A stretch of DNA of 64,000 nt, taken from Undibacterium pigrum (lineage in GTDB: Bacteria > Pseudomonadota > Gammaproteobacteria > Burkholderiales > Burkholderiaceae_D). Of this stretch, positions 51,409 to 62,026 are shown one piece after another (position 1 is the first letter of the stretch; the number at the start of each line of letters is the position of its first letter). The DNA lies in assembly GCF_003201815.1 (NCBI RefSeq), contig NZ_QJKB01000003.1, positions 522,155 through 586,154 on the forward strand. Reading direction: 5' to 3'. Below the pieces are notes generated by a model. That model had not been told where the DNA came from. It searched no databases and was given only the letters and a program-made list of their open reading frames with translations. Made by a program: the position numbers and the translations under genes.

Positions 51409-53274
51409 TTGAAAACATTGCCTACATTATTATTCAAGCCTATTGTATCTGCTATCAGGGCTGCTTCGCTATGGCAGCCCGCCACGCTACTCTTGAGTGT
51501 GGCACTGATCAGTGGATGCGCAACGGTGGGCAAGCAAGGCAGCGTAGCTGCCGAAGACACTCATCATGTCAGCGACGCCGCCCAGGCAGCCCTGTCTGCT
51601 GAACAAACCCTGCACGGGGTCACCAGCCTGCCCGCCTATGAAGACAAATTGCCTGAAGTGGCTCTTTCAGAAGAATTATTCTACAAGATCATTACTGCTG
51701 AAATCGCTTATCAGCGCGGCAGCTGGCAAGGCGCATATGTGACCCTGTATTCGGTCGCCCAGCAAACCCGCGATCCGCGTCTTGCCAGACGCGCAGCTGA
51801 AATTGCCCTGTCTGCCAAACAATCCGGTGAAGCCTTGCAGGCTGTACGGCTGTGGCGTGAACTGGCCCCCAATTCCAATGAAGCCACTCAATACTATATG
51901 GGCTTCATGGTGATGAACAATAACCTGGCTGAAATCCAGAGCGTATACACAGAAAAACTGAAATCATCCGACCCCAAACAACTGGGGGTGACGATGTTGC
52001 AGGCCCAGCGTTTATTGTCGCGCGGCCGGGATAAAAATGCCGCATTTAACGCACTGGAAACCCTGCTGGAACCATATAAAAACAATACCGACGCCCATAT
52101 GGCACTGGCACAGGGCGCCTACACCAAGGGTGATAACAAACGTGCGGTAGCCGAAGCACAAGCGGTCTTGAAGGCAAAACCGGATTCACAACTGGCAGTG
52201 CTGACCATCGCCCAGGCTTCGCCGCAGGCAGATGCGGCCAAGGCTTTATCGGCTTTCCTGGTAAAGAACCCCAGTGCCCGTGATGTGCGCCTGGCCTATG
52301 CCAGCATACTGATAGACTTGAAGCAACTGGATCAGGCAACCCATGAGTTTGAAACCCTGGCACGCGACAAGCCTGACGATGCCAGCGCCATCTACACGCT
52401 GGGCGTGCTGGCGATGGAACGCAATCAGTCGCAAAAGGCAGAAACTTATTTCCTGCAATACCTGAAAACACTGGAAGGTAAAACCGGCGAAGAACGCGAC
52501 CCGACGACGACTCTGGTCAATCTCTCACGCATCGCCGCTGAACGCAAGGACTACAAGGCTGCGCAAGAGTGGCTGGCACAAGTGGAGTCTTATGATGGCC
52601 GCAACCCGGCCTGGTTCAATGTACAGATACGCCGCACTTTCTTGCTGGTCAAAGAAGGCAAATTGCTGGAAGCACGCGCCTTCATACAGCAAATCAAGGC
52701 CAGCAATGAAGCCGAGCAAATCCAGTTGATACAGTCTGAAGCACAATTATTGCGTGATGCCGGTTTGCCGGATCAGGCCAAGGCGGTACTCACTGAGGGA
52801 ATCAAGCAGGCCCCCAATAACCCTGATCTGCTGTATGACTTTGCCATGCTGGCAGAGTCACAAAAAGATATTCCCAGTATGGAAGCCTCATTGCGTAAAG
52901 TCATAGAACTGGCCCCTACCAGCCAGCATGCCTACAATGCCCTGGGCTACTCTTTTGCTGACCGTAATGTGCAGCTTGATGAAGCTAATACCCTGATAGA
53001 AAAAGCCAACCAGCTGGCACCGGATGACCCTTTCATTCTGGATAGCCTGGGCTGGGTCAAGTTCAGGTTATCAAAGTTTGATGAAGCAGAACAAGCCTTG
53101 CGCCGCGCCTATCAAATGCGGCCTGATGCCGAGATTGCCGTGCATCTGGGCGAGGTATTGTGGACCATGGGCCAGAAAGATGATGCGAAAAAAATCTGGC
53201 GCGATGCCCAGAAAAAAGACCCGGATAATGCCACCCTGAAATCCACGCTGGAAAGACTGAAAGTCAAACCCTGA
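51409..53274 (+). CDS. TPR-repeat outer-membrane lipoprotein
   Basis: About 621 residues from a TTG at 51409. The frame extends upstream into the mutM coding region, but the signal sequence begins here. The lipobox LISGC puts the lipid-modified cysteine at C37. The mature part is mostly TPR helices (about 10 repeats, for example AIYTLGVLAMERNQSQKAETYFLQYL and SLGWVKFRLSKFDEAEQALRRAY). The gene before lolB-ispE in Burkholderiales is typically this lipoprotein. An intrinsic terminator separates it from lolB. The role is probably in outer-membrane assembly or scaffolding. Confidence 0.85.
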   Translation: MKTLPTLLFKPIVSAIRAASLWQPATLLLSVALISGCATVGKQGSVAAEDTHHVSDAAQAALSAEQTLHGVTSLPAYEDKLPEVALSEELFYKIITAEIAYQRGSWQGAYVTLYSVAQQTRDPRLARRAAEIALSAKQSGEALQAVRLWRELAPNSNEATQYYMGFMVMNNNLAEIQSVYTEKLKSSDPKQLGVTMLQAQRLLSRGRDKNAAFNALETLLEPYKNNTDAHMALAQGAYTKGDNKRAVAEAQAVLKAKPDSQLAVLTIAQASPQADAAKALSAFLVKNPSARDVRLAYASILIDLKQLDQATHEFETLARDKPDDASAIYTLGVLAMERNQSQKAETYFLQYLKTLEGKTGEERDPTTTLVNLSRIAAERKDYKAAQEWLAQVESYDGRNPAWFNVQIRRTFLLVKEGKLLEARAFIQQIKASNEAEQIQLIQSEAQLLRDAGLPDQAKAVLTEGIKQAPNNPDLLYDFAMLAESQKDIPSMEASLRKVIELAPTSQHAYNALGYSFADRNVQLDEANTLIEKANQLAPDDPFILDSLGWVKFRLSKFDEAEQALRRAYQMRPDAEIAVHLGEVLWTMGQKDDAKKIWRDAQKKDPDNATLKSTLERLKVKP

Positions 53275-53335
53275 TGCTGTAGCAGGGCTCAGTAGCTCCT
53301 GAGTTTATTCCGCATTTTATGCATTCAGCGACAGC

Positions 53336-53364
53336 AGGCGGACAAGCTATGTCCGCCTTTTTAT
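53336..53364 (+). terminator. Intrinsic terminator after the TPR lipoprotein gene
   Basis: An 8-bp stem AGGCGGAC/GTCCGCCT with a 7-base loop is followed by TTTTTATTT. lolB starts 23 bases later, so its promoter must lie before or within this region. Confidence 0.85.
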
Positions 53365-53386
53365 TTAAGCGAATCACTTTATAAGC

Positions 53387-54034
53387 ATGACAAACATGTT
53401 AACAACAACCCGACTCAGCTTGCTTGCTCCGCTTGCTTTTTGTGCCCTGTTCAATACTGGCTGTGCCAGCCTGAACAGCCAGACGCAAGCACCCATAGCT
53501 GCGCCTGCGACCAGCGCTAATGCAGGCAATGCCGCTGCCAGCAGCAGGCAATACCGGCAACAGATACAAATCAGCGGCAAGATATTGCTTCAATACCAGC
53601 AAGGCGACAAAAGACGTGTCGAAAATATTGGTTTTGAATGGGAACAGGATGCTCAGGGCATACGCATCAATTTACTGTCACCGCTGGACCAGACAATTGC
53701 ACGCATCACCCAGAATGCACAAGGCGCAACACTGGAACTCAATGGCAAAGCACCGCGCACAGCCAGCAACCTGGACCAGCTCTTGCAAGATGCTCTGGGC
53801 TGGCCTTTGCCCGTTGCAGGTTTGCGTGACTGGTTGCAAGGCTTTGTCGCCATCGATGGCAAGCCGCTGACAGCATTGAAGGCAGAAGAACAGACCGTCA
53901 ATACCCAGGGCTGGAAACTGCACTATGTCACCTGGCATGAACAGCCTGCCTTCCCCAAGCGCCTGGACTTGCAAAGATATACCGAGCAGGCTGGCGATGT
54001 TTCCATCCGTATCGTGGTGAATGAATGGAAATGA
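53387..54034 (+). CDS. lolB: Outer-membrane lipoprotein receptor LolB
   Basis: The protein has 215 residues. A signal peptide with lipobox FNTGC (C26) is followed by the LolB fold: [38 protein letters not shown], and WLQGFVA. It receives lipoproteins from LolA and inserts them into the outer membrane. Its last 10 bases overlap ispE, the usual arrangement in betaproteobacteria. Confidence 0.93.
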   Translation: MTNMLTTTRLSLLAPLAFCALFNTGCASLNSQTQAPIAAPATSANAGNAAASSRQYRQQIQISGKILLQYQQGDKRRVENIGFEWEQDAQGIRINLLSPLDQTIARITQNAQGATLELNGKAPRTASNLDQLLQDALGWPLPVAGLRDWLQGFVAIDGKPLTALKAEEQTVNTQGWKLHYVTWHEQPAFPKRLDLQRYTEQAGDVSIRIVVNEWK

Positions 54035-54918
54035 GACGACTCGATAATTGCCCGGCCCCGGCCAAACTGAATCTCTTCCTGCATGTGACTGGCCGCCGGG
54101 CCGATGGATATCACTTGCTGCAAACAGCCTTTCAGCTGATAGACCGTTGTGATTACCTGGATGTGGAAGTGCGTGAAGATGGCCAGATATGCCGCACCAA
54201 TGATATAGAAGGCGTGCCTGCCGACAGCGACCTCATCGTCCGTGCAGCCAGGCTATTGCAAACGCATACCGGCTGCCAGCTTGGTGCCAATCTGACACTG
54301 CGCAAGCATCTGCCCATGGGCGGAGGTGTGGGTGGCGGCTCATCCGATGCGGCAACCACCTTGCTGGCCCTGAATCATTTGTGGGAAACCGGCTTGCAGC
54401 GTGAAGAATTGATGCGCCTGGCCCTGCAACTGGGGGCAGATGTGCCCTTTTTCCTGTTTGGTGAAAATGCTTTTGCCGAGGGCGTGGGCGAAGAATTGCA
54501 GGCTTTGACTACGCCAGACGTCTGGTTTGTGGTGCTGGAACCGGGCGTGCAAGTCCCCACGCCTGCAATTTTTTCGGCAAAGGAGTTGACAAGAGACACA
54601 AAGCCCGTCAGAATAGCGGACTTTCCTGGTGATGCAAAGCAAACTTGGAAAAACGATCTGCAAACAGTTGCCTGCGCATTGTTTCCGCAAGTTGATGCAG
54701 CCATTCAGTGGCTCTCACAATACGGCGATGCAAAGATGACAGGATCAGGGTCTTGCGTTTTTTGTGCTTTTGTTGAAGAATCAGCAGCTGAACAAGTGTT
54801 AAAGCAAGTACCGGATCGCTGGGTATCATGGAAAGCAAAAGCACTGAGTCGCCACCCGATGGCGCAGAAATTGGGATCGAAAAATATTTGGCTTGAAGCC
54901 GGTTTAACGCTAAAATAG
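54025..54918 (+). CDS. ispE: 4-diphosphocytidyl-2-C-methyl-D-erythritol kinase
   Basis: The protein has 297 residues of the GHMP kinase family. [20 protein letters not shown] at the N-terminus carries the conserved lysine, [15 protein letters not shown] is the phosphate loop, and [11 protein letters not shown] is the C-terminal motif. It phosphorylates CDP-methylerythritol in the MEP isoprenoid pathway. The start overlaps the lolB end. ATG at 54031 is an alternative start. tRNA-Gln follows 33 bases on. Confidence 0.97.
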   Translation: MEMRRLDNCPAPAKLNLFLHVTGRRADGYHLLQTAFQLIDRCDYLDVEVREDGQICRTNDIEGVPADSDLIVRAARLLQTHTGCQLGANLTLRKHLPMGGGVGGGSSDAATTLLALNHLWETGLQREELMRLALQLGADVPFFLFGENAFAEGVGEELQALTTPDVWFVVLEPGVQVPTPAIFSAKELTRDTKPVRIADFPGDAKQTWKNDLQTVACALFPQVDAAIQWLSQYGDAKMTGSGSCVFCAFVEESAAEQVLKQVPDRWVSWKAKALSRHPMAQKLGSKNIWLEAGLTLK

Positions 54919-54951
54919 CGGCGAACTTGGAAACAGGCAAAACGGTTGTGT

Positions 54952-55028
54952 AGGGGAGTCGCCAAGCTGGTTAAGGCACCGGATTTTGATTCCGGCATGC
55001 GAAGGTTCGAATCCTTCTTCCCCTGCCA
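54952..55028 (+). tRNA. tRNA-Gln (anticodon TTG)
   Basis: The 77-base sequence begins AGGGGAGTCGCCAAGCTGG, has the anticodon loop TTTTGAT, a T-arm GGTTCGAATCC and an encoded CCA end. The acceptor arms pair AGGGGAG with TTCCCCT. It lies between ispE and prs, the usual place for this tRNA in Burkholderiales. Confidence 0.97.
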
Positions 55029-55036
55029 TTAAATTA

Positions 55037-55068
55037 AAGCCGCCGCATAGATTGTGCGGCGGCTTTTT
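55037..55068 (+). terminator. Intrinsic terminator after tRNA-Gln
   Basis: A stem AAGCCGCCGCA/TGCGGCGGCTT with a 7-base loop is followed by a run of T. It lies 8 bases after the tRNA end and 84 bases before prs. Confidence 0.9.
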
Positions 55069-55151
55069 CAGTTTTATCAGCGGCTTCTTTTGTGTAAAAC
55101 CCATGCAAAATAAGCCAGACCCACAAAATTCTCAGCCGATAGGTCCCAGCC

Positions 55152-56114
55152 ATGGCAAATGCGCGCGCAAATGACAACATGATGGTTTTCACTGGCAACG
55201 CCAATCCTGCACTGGCTGCCGGTGTCGCCAAACAACTCGGCATCCCTCTGGGCAAGGCAGACGTTTCCAAATTCTCTGACGGTGAAGTGATGGTCGAGAT
55301 CAATGAAAACGTCCGCGGTAAAGATGTCTTCGTTCTGCAATCCACTTGCGCTCCTACCAACGACAACCTGATGGAAATCATGTTGATGGTTGATGCACTG
55401 AAACGCGCATCTGCCGGTCGTATCACTGCAGCTATCCCTTATTTTGGTTATGCCCGTCAGGACCGTCGTCCACGCTCTGCGCGTGTGGCGATTTCTGCCA
55501 AGGTGGTTGCCAATATGCTGGAAGAAGCCGGTGTTGGTCGCGTCCTGATCATGGACTTGCATGCTGACCAAATCCAGGGTTTCTTTGATATCCCTGTCGA
55601 CAATATTTATGCTTCACCAATTTTGCTGGGTGACCTGGTTGCCAAGAATTACGACGACCTGCTGGTTGTTTCCCCTGACGTAGGCGGCGTGGTACGTGCC
55701 CGCGCGCTGGCAAAACGCTTGGGTTGCGATCTGGCCATCATCGACAAACGCCGTCCAAAAGCGAATGTCTCTGAAGTCATGAACATCATTGGTGAAGTTG
55801 AAGGCCGTAACTGCGTCATCATGGATGACATGGTAGACACTGCCGGTACACTGACCAAAGCAGCAGAAGTATTGAAAGAACGCGGCGCCAAGAAGGTATT
55901 GGCGTATTGTACTCACCCTGTTTTGTCCGGCCCTGCGATACAACGTATTTCGCAATCGCCACTCGATGAACTGGTCGTGACTGATACCATCCCGCTGTCT
56001 GAAGCAGCGCGCGCCTGCCCCAAGATTCGTCAATTGTCTTGTGACAGCCTGCTGGCTGAGACTTTCCGCCGCATCACCAAGGGCGAATCTGTCATCTCCC
56101 TGTTCACGGACTAA
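55152..56114 (+). CDS. prs: Ribose-phosphate pyrophosphokinase
   Basis: The protein has 320 residues. It shows [22 protein letters not shown], the ATP loop region [32 protein letters not shown] with the flexible-loop lysine/arginine, and the PRPP loop [13 protein letters not shown]. It makes PRPP from ribose 5-phosphate and ATP for nucleotide, histidine and tryptophan synthesis. The gene after it (L25) follows in the standard order. Confidence 0.98.
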   Translation: MANARANDNMMVFTGNANPALAAGVAKQLGIPLGKADVSKFSDGEVMVEINENVRGKDVFVLQSTCAPTNDNLMEIMLMVDALKRASAGRITAAIPYFGYARQDRRPRSARVAISAKVVANMLEEAGVGRVLIMDLHADQIQGFFDIPVDNIYASPILLGDLVAKNYDDLLVVSPDVGGVVRARALAKRLGCDLAIIDKRRPKANVSEVMNIIGEVEGRNCVIMDDMVDTAGTLTKAAEVLKERGAKKVLAYCTHPVLSGPAIQRISQSPLDELVVTDTIPLSEAARACPKIRQLSCDSLLAETFRRITKGESVISLFTD

Positions 56115-56227
56115 TTTTTTTCCGGCCCTGCCATCTCCTTGATGGCAAGGCTATTTTCTGGGCCCCTGGTCGCGGGGGTTCAATACCGCAAAACAAATCA
56201 ATGTTTTGCATTTTTTGGAGTAACACC

Positions 56228-56815
56228 ATGAAAGTTATCGCATTTGCACGCAATGTACAGGGGACCGGAGCGAGCCGCCGCCTGCGCCTTGCTGGCCAAA
56301 CACCTGGCATCATCTACGGCGGCACAGAAGCACCAGTCGCCATCACGCTGGATCACAATGCGTTGTACCACGCATTGAAAAAAGAAGCATTCCACTCTTC
56401 CATTCTGGACCTGGAAGTTGATGGCAAATCAGAAAAAGTATTGTTGCGCGACTTCCAGGTCCACGCATACAAACAACTGGTTTTGCACGCTGATTTCCAA
56501 CGCGTAGATCCTAACCAAAAAATCCACGTTAAAGTGCCTCTGCACTTCATCAACGCTGACGTATCCCCAGCTGTAAAACTGTCTTCCGCAGTGATCAGCC
56601 ACGTTGCTGTTGAACTGGACGTTTCCTGCTTGCCAGCAGACTTGCCAGAATTCGTTGAAGTTGACCTGTCCAAACTGGAAGCTGGTCAATCCATCCACGT
56701 ATCTCAACTGACACTGCCAAAAGGCGTGACAGCTGTTGTACACGGTGGTGACGCTACTGTTGCTATCGCAGTTGTGCCAGCTGGCGCAACTTCTGCAGAA
56801 GCTGAAGCAAAATAA
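56228..56815 (+). CDS. rplY: 50S ribosomal protein L25/general stress protein Ctc
   Basis: About 195 residues from ATG 56228, which follows TTGGAGTAACACC (the frame opens at 56201). N-terminal L25 5S-rRNA-binding part ([26 protein letters not shown]) is followed by the C-terminal TL5/Ctc beta domain, with an alanine/glutamate-rich tail. The long Ctc form is usual in Burkholderiales. A weak hairpin lies between prs and this gene at about 56125-56151. In many relatives pth follows, but here a terminator and a mobile element come next. Confidence 0.95.
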   Translation: MKVIAFARNVQGTGASRRLRLAGQTPGIIYGGTEAPVAITLDHNALYHALKKEAFHSSILDLEVDGKSEKVLLRDFQVHAYKQLVLHADFQRVDPNQKIHVKVPLHFINADVSPAVKLSSAVISHVAVELDVSCLPADLPEFVEVDLSKLEAGQSIHVSQLTLPKGVTAVVHGGDATVAIAVVPAGATSAEAEAK

Positions 56816-56838
56816 TTCGCATTTATGCGAATTGAATA

Positions 56839-56863
56839 AAAGCCGCCTTCGGGCGGCTTTTTT
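56839..56863 (+). terminator. Intrinsic terminator after L25
   Basis: AAAGCCGCC-TTCG-GGCGGCTTT is followed by T residues. A tetraloop TTCG makes this a very stable terminator. The mobile element begins 4 bases later. Confidence 0.95.
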
Positions 56864-56867
56864 ACTA

Positions 56868-56966
56868 GGACTTACGAAAAACCGCCCCAGCTGCGTTGCA
56901 GCTCCTAGCCGTACTAAAGTACTGTCTTCGTCGCTACGCCTTGCTGGAACGATTTTTCGTAAGTCC
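56868..56966. mobile_element. MITE-like element 2 (99 bp)
   Basis: Terminal inverted repeats GGACTTACGAAAAA and TTTTTCGTAAGTCC are perfect over 14 bases, with TA on both sides (a possible 2-bp target duplication). The centre carries GTAC-TAAA-GTAC (56911-56922), identical to the centre of the element at 27058, with the same flanking boxes (GCGTTG, CTCCT, CGTCG, ACGC-TTGC). No transposase is encoded. The remaining bases to ggt at 57146 hold no other feature. Confidence 0.75.
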
Positions 56967-57145
56967 TAATTATTTAGCCCAATACTGAGGTGGTCGATTA
57001 ACGAAAACAACACTCGCCTAACGACTCCTTAACAATCGCCCTTAGAAGCCTGATTTATTTTTTTAAATGCAGGAAAGTTTGCATATGCGCCATGCGAGAA
57101 TAGATATTACTATTTCGACTATCGCTGATTTCCGGAGTTATTCGC

Positions 57146-58897
57146 ATGCCCTCTCCCTCCCTGTTTCGTCGCAAGCTCTGCCTCAGTCTGCTCATCCCCC
57201 TGTGTGCTAGCCTTGTCACTCCAGCCAGTCAGGCACAACTTGCTGCTGGCATCAAATACGACACCAGCTACCCCATCATCAGCCCGGTCTATGCAAAACA
57301 GGGCATGGTGGCAACCGAGCAGGCACTGGCTACCCAAGTGGGCCTCGATATACTCAAGCGCGGTGGCAATGCGGTAGATGCGGCGGTAGCAGTTGGCTTT
57401 GCCCTGGCAGTAGTACTGCCAAATGCAGGCAATATCGGTGGCGGTGGTTTCATGGTGATTCACGACAGCAAGTCAGGCAAGGATATCGCCCTGGATTTCC
57501 GTGAGCTGGCGCCGGAAAAAGCCACGAGAGACATGTACCTCGATGCTGATGGCAAAGTCATTTCAGGCAAATCCCTGTACAGCCATCTGGCAGTTGGCGT
57601 GCCTGGCACGGTGGCAGGCATGGACCTGGCCTTGCGCAAATACGGCAGCATGAAGTGGAAAGATGTCATCGCCCCCGCGATTCGTCTGGCGGAACAAGGC
57701 TTTGAGATCAGCCCGCATCTGGCAGAACTGATAGATTCTGGCAAAAACCAGTTGGGTAAATGGCCAGCCAGCCGGGCGATTTTTTTCAAGGATGGCAAAC
57801 CCATGCTGGCTGGTGAGCGCCTGCTGCAAAAAGACCTGGCGCAATCACTACGCCTGATTGCCGAGCAAGGCCCTTCCGCATTTTATGAAGGTGCCATTGC
57901 AAAAAAAATCGTCGCCGAGATGCAACAGCACCAGGGTTTGATCTCTGCCAGCGACCTGAAGAATTACAAGGCTGTGGAACGCATCCCCGTACGCGGCAAT
58001 TATCGCGGCTATGAAGTAGTCTCCATGCCACCACCCAGCTCTGGCGGCGTACATATTATCCAGATGCTCAATATGCTGGAACACTATCCGCTGAAAGAAC
58101 AGGGCGCCAATAGCGCGCAAACCCTGCACCAGCTCAGCGAAGTCATGAAGCTGGCCTATGCTGACCGTTCTGAATTTCTGGGTGACCCTGATTATTACAA
58201 GGTGCCGCTCAAGGGTCTGACTTCACGCGCCTATGCAGATGAACTGGTCAAAAAAATACAGCCAGACCGCGCCACCCCTTCTGCCGAAATCAAACCCGGC
58301 AAACCCCTGCCTTATGAAAGCGACCAGACTACGCATTACAGTGTGGCCGACAAATTCGGCAACATCGTCGCCACGACTTATACCCTGAACCTGAACTTTG
58401 GCAGCGGCATCGTTGCCACCGGCACAGGTATCGTACTAAATAATGAAATGGATGATTTTTCGGTCAAGGCCGGCGTACCAAATGCTTTTGGCTTGCTGGG
58501 GGGCGATGCCAATGCCGTACAGGGCTGGAAGCGGCCTTTAAGCTCGATGTCACCCACGATAGTGCTCAAGGGTGGCAAACCCTTCCTGGTGACCGGCAGC
58601 CCCGGTGGCAGCCGCATCATCACGACGACCCTGCAAACCATCCTGAATGTCATTGATCATGGCATGAACGTGGCTGAGGCTACTATCTCGCCGCGCATAC
58701 ACCAGCAGTGGATGCCAGACCAATTACGCTTTGAAAAAGGTATCAGCATCGATACCCTGCGCCTGCTGGAGCAAAAAGGCCAGGTACTGCGCCCTGCTGC
58801 CACCCTGGGCAAAACCCAGACCATACAGGTGCTGGAGCAAGGCTTTGCAGGCTATTCTGACCCGCGCAACCCGGATGGTGCTGCGCTGGGCTTTTAA
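57146..58897 (+). CDS. ggt: Gamma-glutamyltransferase
   Basis: The protein has 583 residues. A signal peptide ends near ASQAQL (about residue 31). The large-subunit part has ATEQALATQVGLDILKRGGNAVDAAVA. The autoprocessing and nucleophile threonine is the first T of QTTHYSV (T395), followed by the small subunit with YTLNLNFGSGIV, NNEMDDF and GSPGGSRIITTTLQ. The periplasmic enzyme cleaves glutathione and other gamma-glutamyl compounds. It starts after element 2 and has no operon partner. Confidence 0.96.
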   Translation: MPSPSLFRRKLCLSLLIPLCASLVTPASQAQLAAGIKYDTSYPIISPVYAKQGMVATEQALATQVGLDILKRGGNAVDAAVAVGFALAVVLPNAGNIGGGGFMVIHDSKSGKDIALDFRELAPEKATRDMYLDADGKVISGKSLYSHLAVGVPGTVAGMDLALRKYGSMKWKDVIAPAIRLAEQGFEISPHLAELIDSGKNQLGKWPASRAIFFKDGKPMLAGERLLQKDLAQSLRLIAEQGPSAFYEGAIAKKIVAEMQQHQGLISASDLKNYKAVERIPVRGNYRGYEVVSMPPPSSGGVHIIQMLNMLEHYPLKEQGANSAQTLHQLSEVMKLAYADRSEFLGDPDYYKVPLKGLTSRAYADELVKKIQPDRATPSAEIKPGKPLPYESDQTTHYSVADKFGNIVATTYTLNLNFGSGIVATGTGIVLNNEMDDFSVKAGVPNAFGLLGGDANAVQGWKRPLSSMSPTIVLKGGKPFLVTGSPGGSRIITTTLQTILNVIDHGMNVAEATISPRIHQQWMPDQLRFEKGISIDTLRLLEQKGQVLRPAATLGKTQTIQVLEQGFAGYSDPRNPDGAALGF

Positions 58898-58955
58898 GTT
58901 TTCACTCAACGCTTTTCTCTTCAGCCTGATCAGGTTTTATCCTGTTCAGGCTGCT

Positions 58956-61427
58956 TCATTGCTCAGCATCGCACCACTTTTCCCACATGGCACGATATGC
59001 ACCCTCGACTTCGTGGGTAAAACCAGTTTCATCCATCAGGGCGCTGTTTTGCATTTGCTGGCGCAAGCCAGACCTGATCTCCGCCAGGCGAGGAATATCC
59101 TCTGCCAGAACCACTACCTTGTCTACATATTCCTCTTCAGTATTCGCTATCCATTCGGGATGTCCAACCCCTGTCAGGATACTGCTTCCAAGACGACCCA
59201 CACTAGGACGCCCCGCCAGAGTCACATAGGGCACGCCCATATATAGCGTTTCAAAAAGCGTCGTACCAGAATTATGCGGAAAACAATCCAGCCCTATATC
59301 TAGCGACCTCAAGGTATCCCAGGGTGGGCTGTGAAAACCAATATCGAGTTGGGATGGCTCTATACCGTGTGCCGCAAATTTATTGATCAAGGTTTGACGT
59401 AACTCTGCATCCTGATAATTCGCGCTGTCGACAACGAGTACTGCATTATCAACACGTTTCAATATCGCAGCCCATGCCCTGATGGTTTTATAGTTAATGC
59501 GGATTGATCTGGTCAGGGTACCTATTCTGATATTTCCACTGGTCAGTGCAGGCAAGGCACTGACCTCCCCCATGCCCTCAGCAGGCCGGTAAACATTGAC
59601 TGGCGTATTGAGTCGCCACACTTGCTCGGCAAATAAATGCTCGCTACCAGGTGGCGCACTTACATAGTCTGAAAAATAATAATCAATGGCAGTCAGGCCT
59701 GTTGTGTAGCCATAGCCCAGCCAGGATACTTGCACTGGTGCCGGTTTGCGTGCCAGCACAGGCAGCCTGTTATTGGCAGTGTGACCAGCAAGATCAATCA
59801 AGATATCTATACCATCGCTGCGGATGCGCTCAGCAAGCTTTTCGTCATTCAGGCCAGTTGTTTCTATCCAGTGATCCGCATATGTTTTATATCTTTCAGT
59901 CACCTTGTCTTCCACACTTAATTGAGCATAGGCATACACTTCAAACAAATTCTTGTTGTGATGGCTAATCAGGGGCTCAAAAAAATATTGAACAGGGTGG
60001 CGACAATAATCTGGTGATACATAGCCAATTTTTAGTCGTCGTTGACGATTTTTGTCATTATTAAAGGGCAAGTAACTGTCTTTAAAATGAAGTGCGTATC
60101 TTCGTTCATACTCCTGATATGCAGTAAAAATGTCTTCAGCATTACGATCAGGATCGTAGTTGAACATGAAAAGCAAATTACTATACGCTTGAGAATAACC
60201 AGCATCCAGATTCACAGCACTTCGATAACTCTTTTCAGCATCTTCCAATTTACCTTGCACGGCAAATAATCCTGCCAGATTTGAATAAGTTTCCGTCGTA
60301 CCATCACCAAGTTGCAAGGCTTTTGCATAGCTTGCTTCTGCATCAGAAAAACGATTGATCATGCTAAAAGTATTACCAAGATTATTGTAGAGCATAACCG
60401 AGTGGATATCATTGGCAATACCTTGCTGATAAATGGCAATTGCTTCTCCATAGCGCCTGCTCTCATGCAGAGTAACGCCCAGATTGCAATACGCTCCTGC
60501 CAGGCCTGGCTCAATGGCAATGGCCTGGCGATATGTAGCTTCAGCTTCGCTTAACAGGTTTTGCAATTTATAGGCGTCGCCCAGGCTGACCATGGCCTCG
60601 GCAAATCGCGGATTCAAACCCAGGGCGTGTTTCAAATAACTTTGCGCCACCTCCCCTTGATGGAGCCTGAGGGCTATCAGGCCGAGACTATGAAGAGACT
60701 CCACATGTTGCGGATGGATACTCAAGGATTGCAAAAACCTCTCACGCGCGAGTTCAAGTTGCCCATTTTGGAGGTATAGGTTTCCGAGATTGCAACAAGC
60801 CGTAAAATTCCCGGAATCACCAGACAAAGTTTTCAAATAATGTGCTTCTGCTTCAGCTCCCATTCCCTGTTGCTGAAACAAAATCGCCAGATTGTAATGT
60901 GCATGGCTAAAGCCTGGCTTTATTTCCAATACTTTAAAGTAAGCCGTTTTCGCATCATTAACGTGTCCCAGCGATGTTAATGTGACACCGAGATTGAAGT
61001 AGGCAAAATAATTGTCTGGCTGTGCCTGGATAAGCTGCTCATAGCAAGAGCATGCGTCTTGAAAGCGTCCCAGCGCATCCAGGGCCAACCCCAGATTCAT
61101 TTTCGCCTCCAGGTAACTGGCATCAAGCTCGAGCGCCAGGCGATATTGAACTTCAGCCCGGGTAAAATCTTGCTGTTCATAAAAAACATCACCCAGCTTA
61201 TTAAAGAGAATGGCCCTGCCGGGTTCTGCTGAAATAGCCAGTTGAAAATGCTGGGAGGCAGCCACCAGATCACCGCTTTTGAAACTGATATCTCCCAACT
61301 GTTCCGGGCCAGTCTGATGAGCATCATTTACTTCTATGGCAGCAATATCATTTCCCTGCTTATATTCTTTGTTGCCGAGTGTTTTTTGATGCGTGGGAAA
61401 AAAATACTTCTTGAACCAGTTCAGCAT
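58956..61427 (-). CDS. TPR/SPINDLY-type O-linked N-acetylglucosamine transferase
   Basis: The protein has 823 residues. The first ~430 residues form about eleven TPR units (for example ATYRQAIAIEPGLAGAYCNLGV). The C-terminal ~390 residues are the GT41 catalytic domain with LKIGYVSPDYCRHPVQYFFEPL, IDILIDLAGHTANNRLPVLARKPAPVQVSWLGY and VDSANYQ, and LFETLYMGVPYVTLAG near the end. Bacterial members glycosylate secreted or surface proteins or act in polysaccharide assembly. It is upstream of the pilin array on the same strand, but no operon is formed. Confidence 0.9.
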   Translation of the reverse strand: MLNWFKKYFFPTHQKTLGNKEYKQGNDIAAIEVNDAHQTGPEQLGDISFKSGDLVAASQHFQLAISAEPGRAILFNKLGDVFYEQQDFTRAEVQYRLALELDASYLEAKMNLGLALDALGRFQDACSCYEQLIQAQPDNYFAYFNLGVTLTSLGHVNDAKTAYFKVLEIKPGFSHAHYNLAILFQQQGMGAEAEAHYLKTLSGDSGNFTACCNLGNLYLQNGQLELARERFLQSLSIHPQHVESLHSLGLIALRLHQGEVAQSYLKHALGLNPRFAEAMVSLGDAYKLQNLLSEAEATYRQAIAIEPGLAGAYCNLGVTLHESRRYGEAIAIYQQGIANDIHSVMLYNNLGNTFSMINRFSDAEASYAKALQLGDGTTETYSNLAGLFAVQGKLEDAEKSYRSAVNLDAGYSQAYSNLLFMFNYDPDRNAEDIFTAYQEYERRYALHFKDSYLPFNNDKNRQRRLKIGYVSPDYCRHPVQYFFEPLISHHNKNLFEVYAYAQLSVEDKVTERYKTYADHWIETTGLNDEKLAERIRSDGIDILIDLAGHTANNRLPVLARKPAPVQVSWLGYGYTTGLTAIDYYFSDYVSAPPGSEHLFAEQVWRLNTPVNVYRPAEGMGEVSALPALTSGNIRIGTLTRSIRINYKTIRAWAAILKRVDNAVLVVDSANYQDAELRQTLINKFAAHGIEPSQLDIGFHSPPWDTLRSLDIGLDCFPHNSGTTLFETLYMGVPYVTLAGRPSVGRLGSSILTGVGHPEWIANTEEEYVDKVVVLAEDIPRLAEIRSGLRQQMQNSALMDETGFTHEVEGAYRAMWEKWCDAEQ

Positions 61428-62026
61428 TCATGAACTCCTCATTTTTAAAATATCTAAGTTCACAAAATGGCGAACTGTGCGTCCACTTTTTGGACAGGAA
61501 ACAGTTTACTCTGTCAGTTAACATTTTTTGAATAAAAACGCATTTGCTCCTACAGCCTGTGCTGACATATTTTTTAATGCGCAATTGGATGGAAAACCTG
61601 GCCTGGTAACAGGCCGCATGTTTTGCAGGTATCAGTGAACGATTTGCAGGCATATCGCTCCGCAACGCTCCCATCACGACGCTCTATGTGACAATAAATG
61701 ACAGCTCCTGACTACGCAAGTTTCGACACAGGCAGATGCCGACAGGCCGAAGAAGTTTGACAACATCGTCGGAAATGCCAGATGCTCCCCAAGCTGAAGA
61801 AAAACCACAATCAGCATTGCACAATCAGAAGGACGGGAGCTTGTCAGTCGTCATTGCAAAATGACAAACTTCGGGATAAAAAGCCTGAGATTGAGAATCA
61901 AGCATTAGCAGCCCCATGCTTGCTCCCGTGCAGTTAAGTACACAAATCGATTTTTGCCTGAAGAATGATTGTTTCAGGCGGACACAACTAGCATATGAAA
62001 GATTAGCAAGCACTGTGGAATACCGT
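61428..62026. other. Gene-poor AT-rich region
   Basis: No convincing gene lies here. Only short frames appear, such as one of 71 residues at 61825-62040 that overlaps the pilin end. No terminator hairpin with a T-run is visible right after the first pilin gene. Confidence 0.5.

Noticed and set aside
56125..56151. Hairpin between prs and L25 as a full terminator
   Set aside because: The stem is modest and only a broken T-run follows. Readthrough into L25 is likely, so it is not listed as a terminator.
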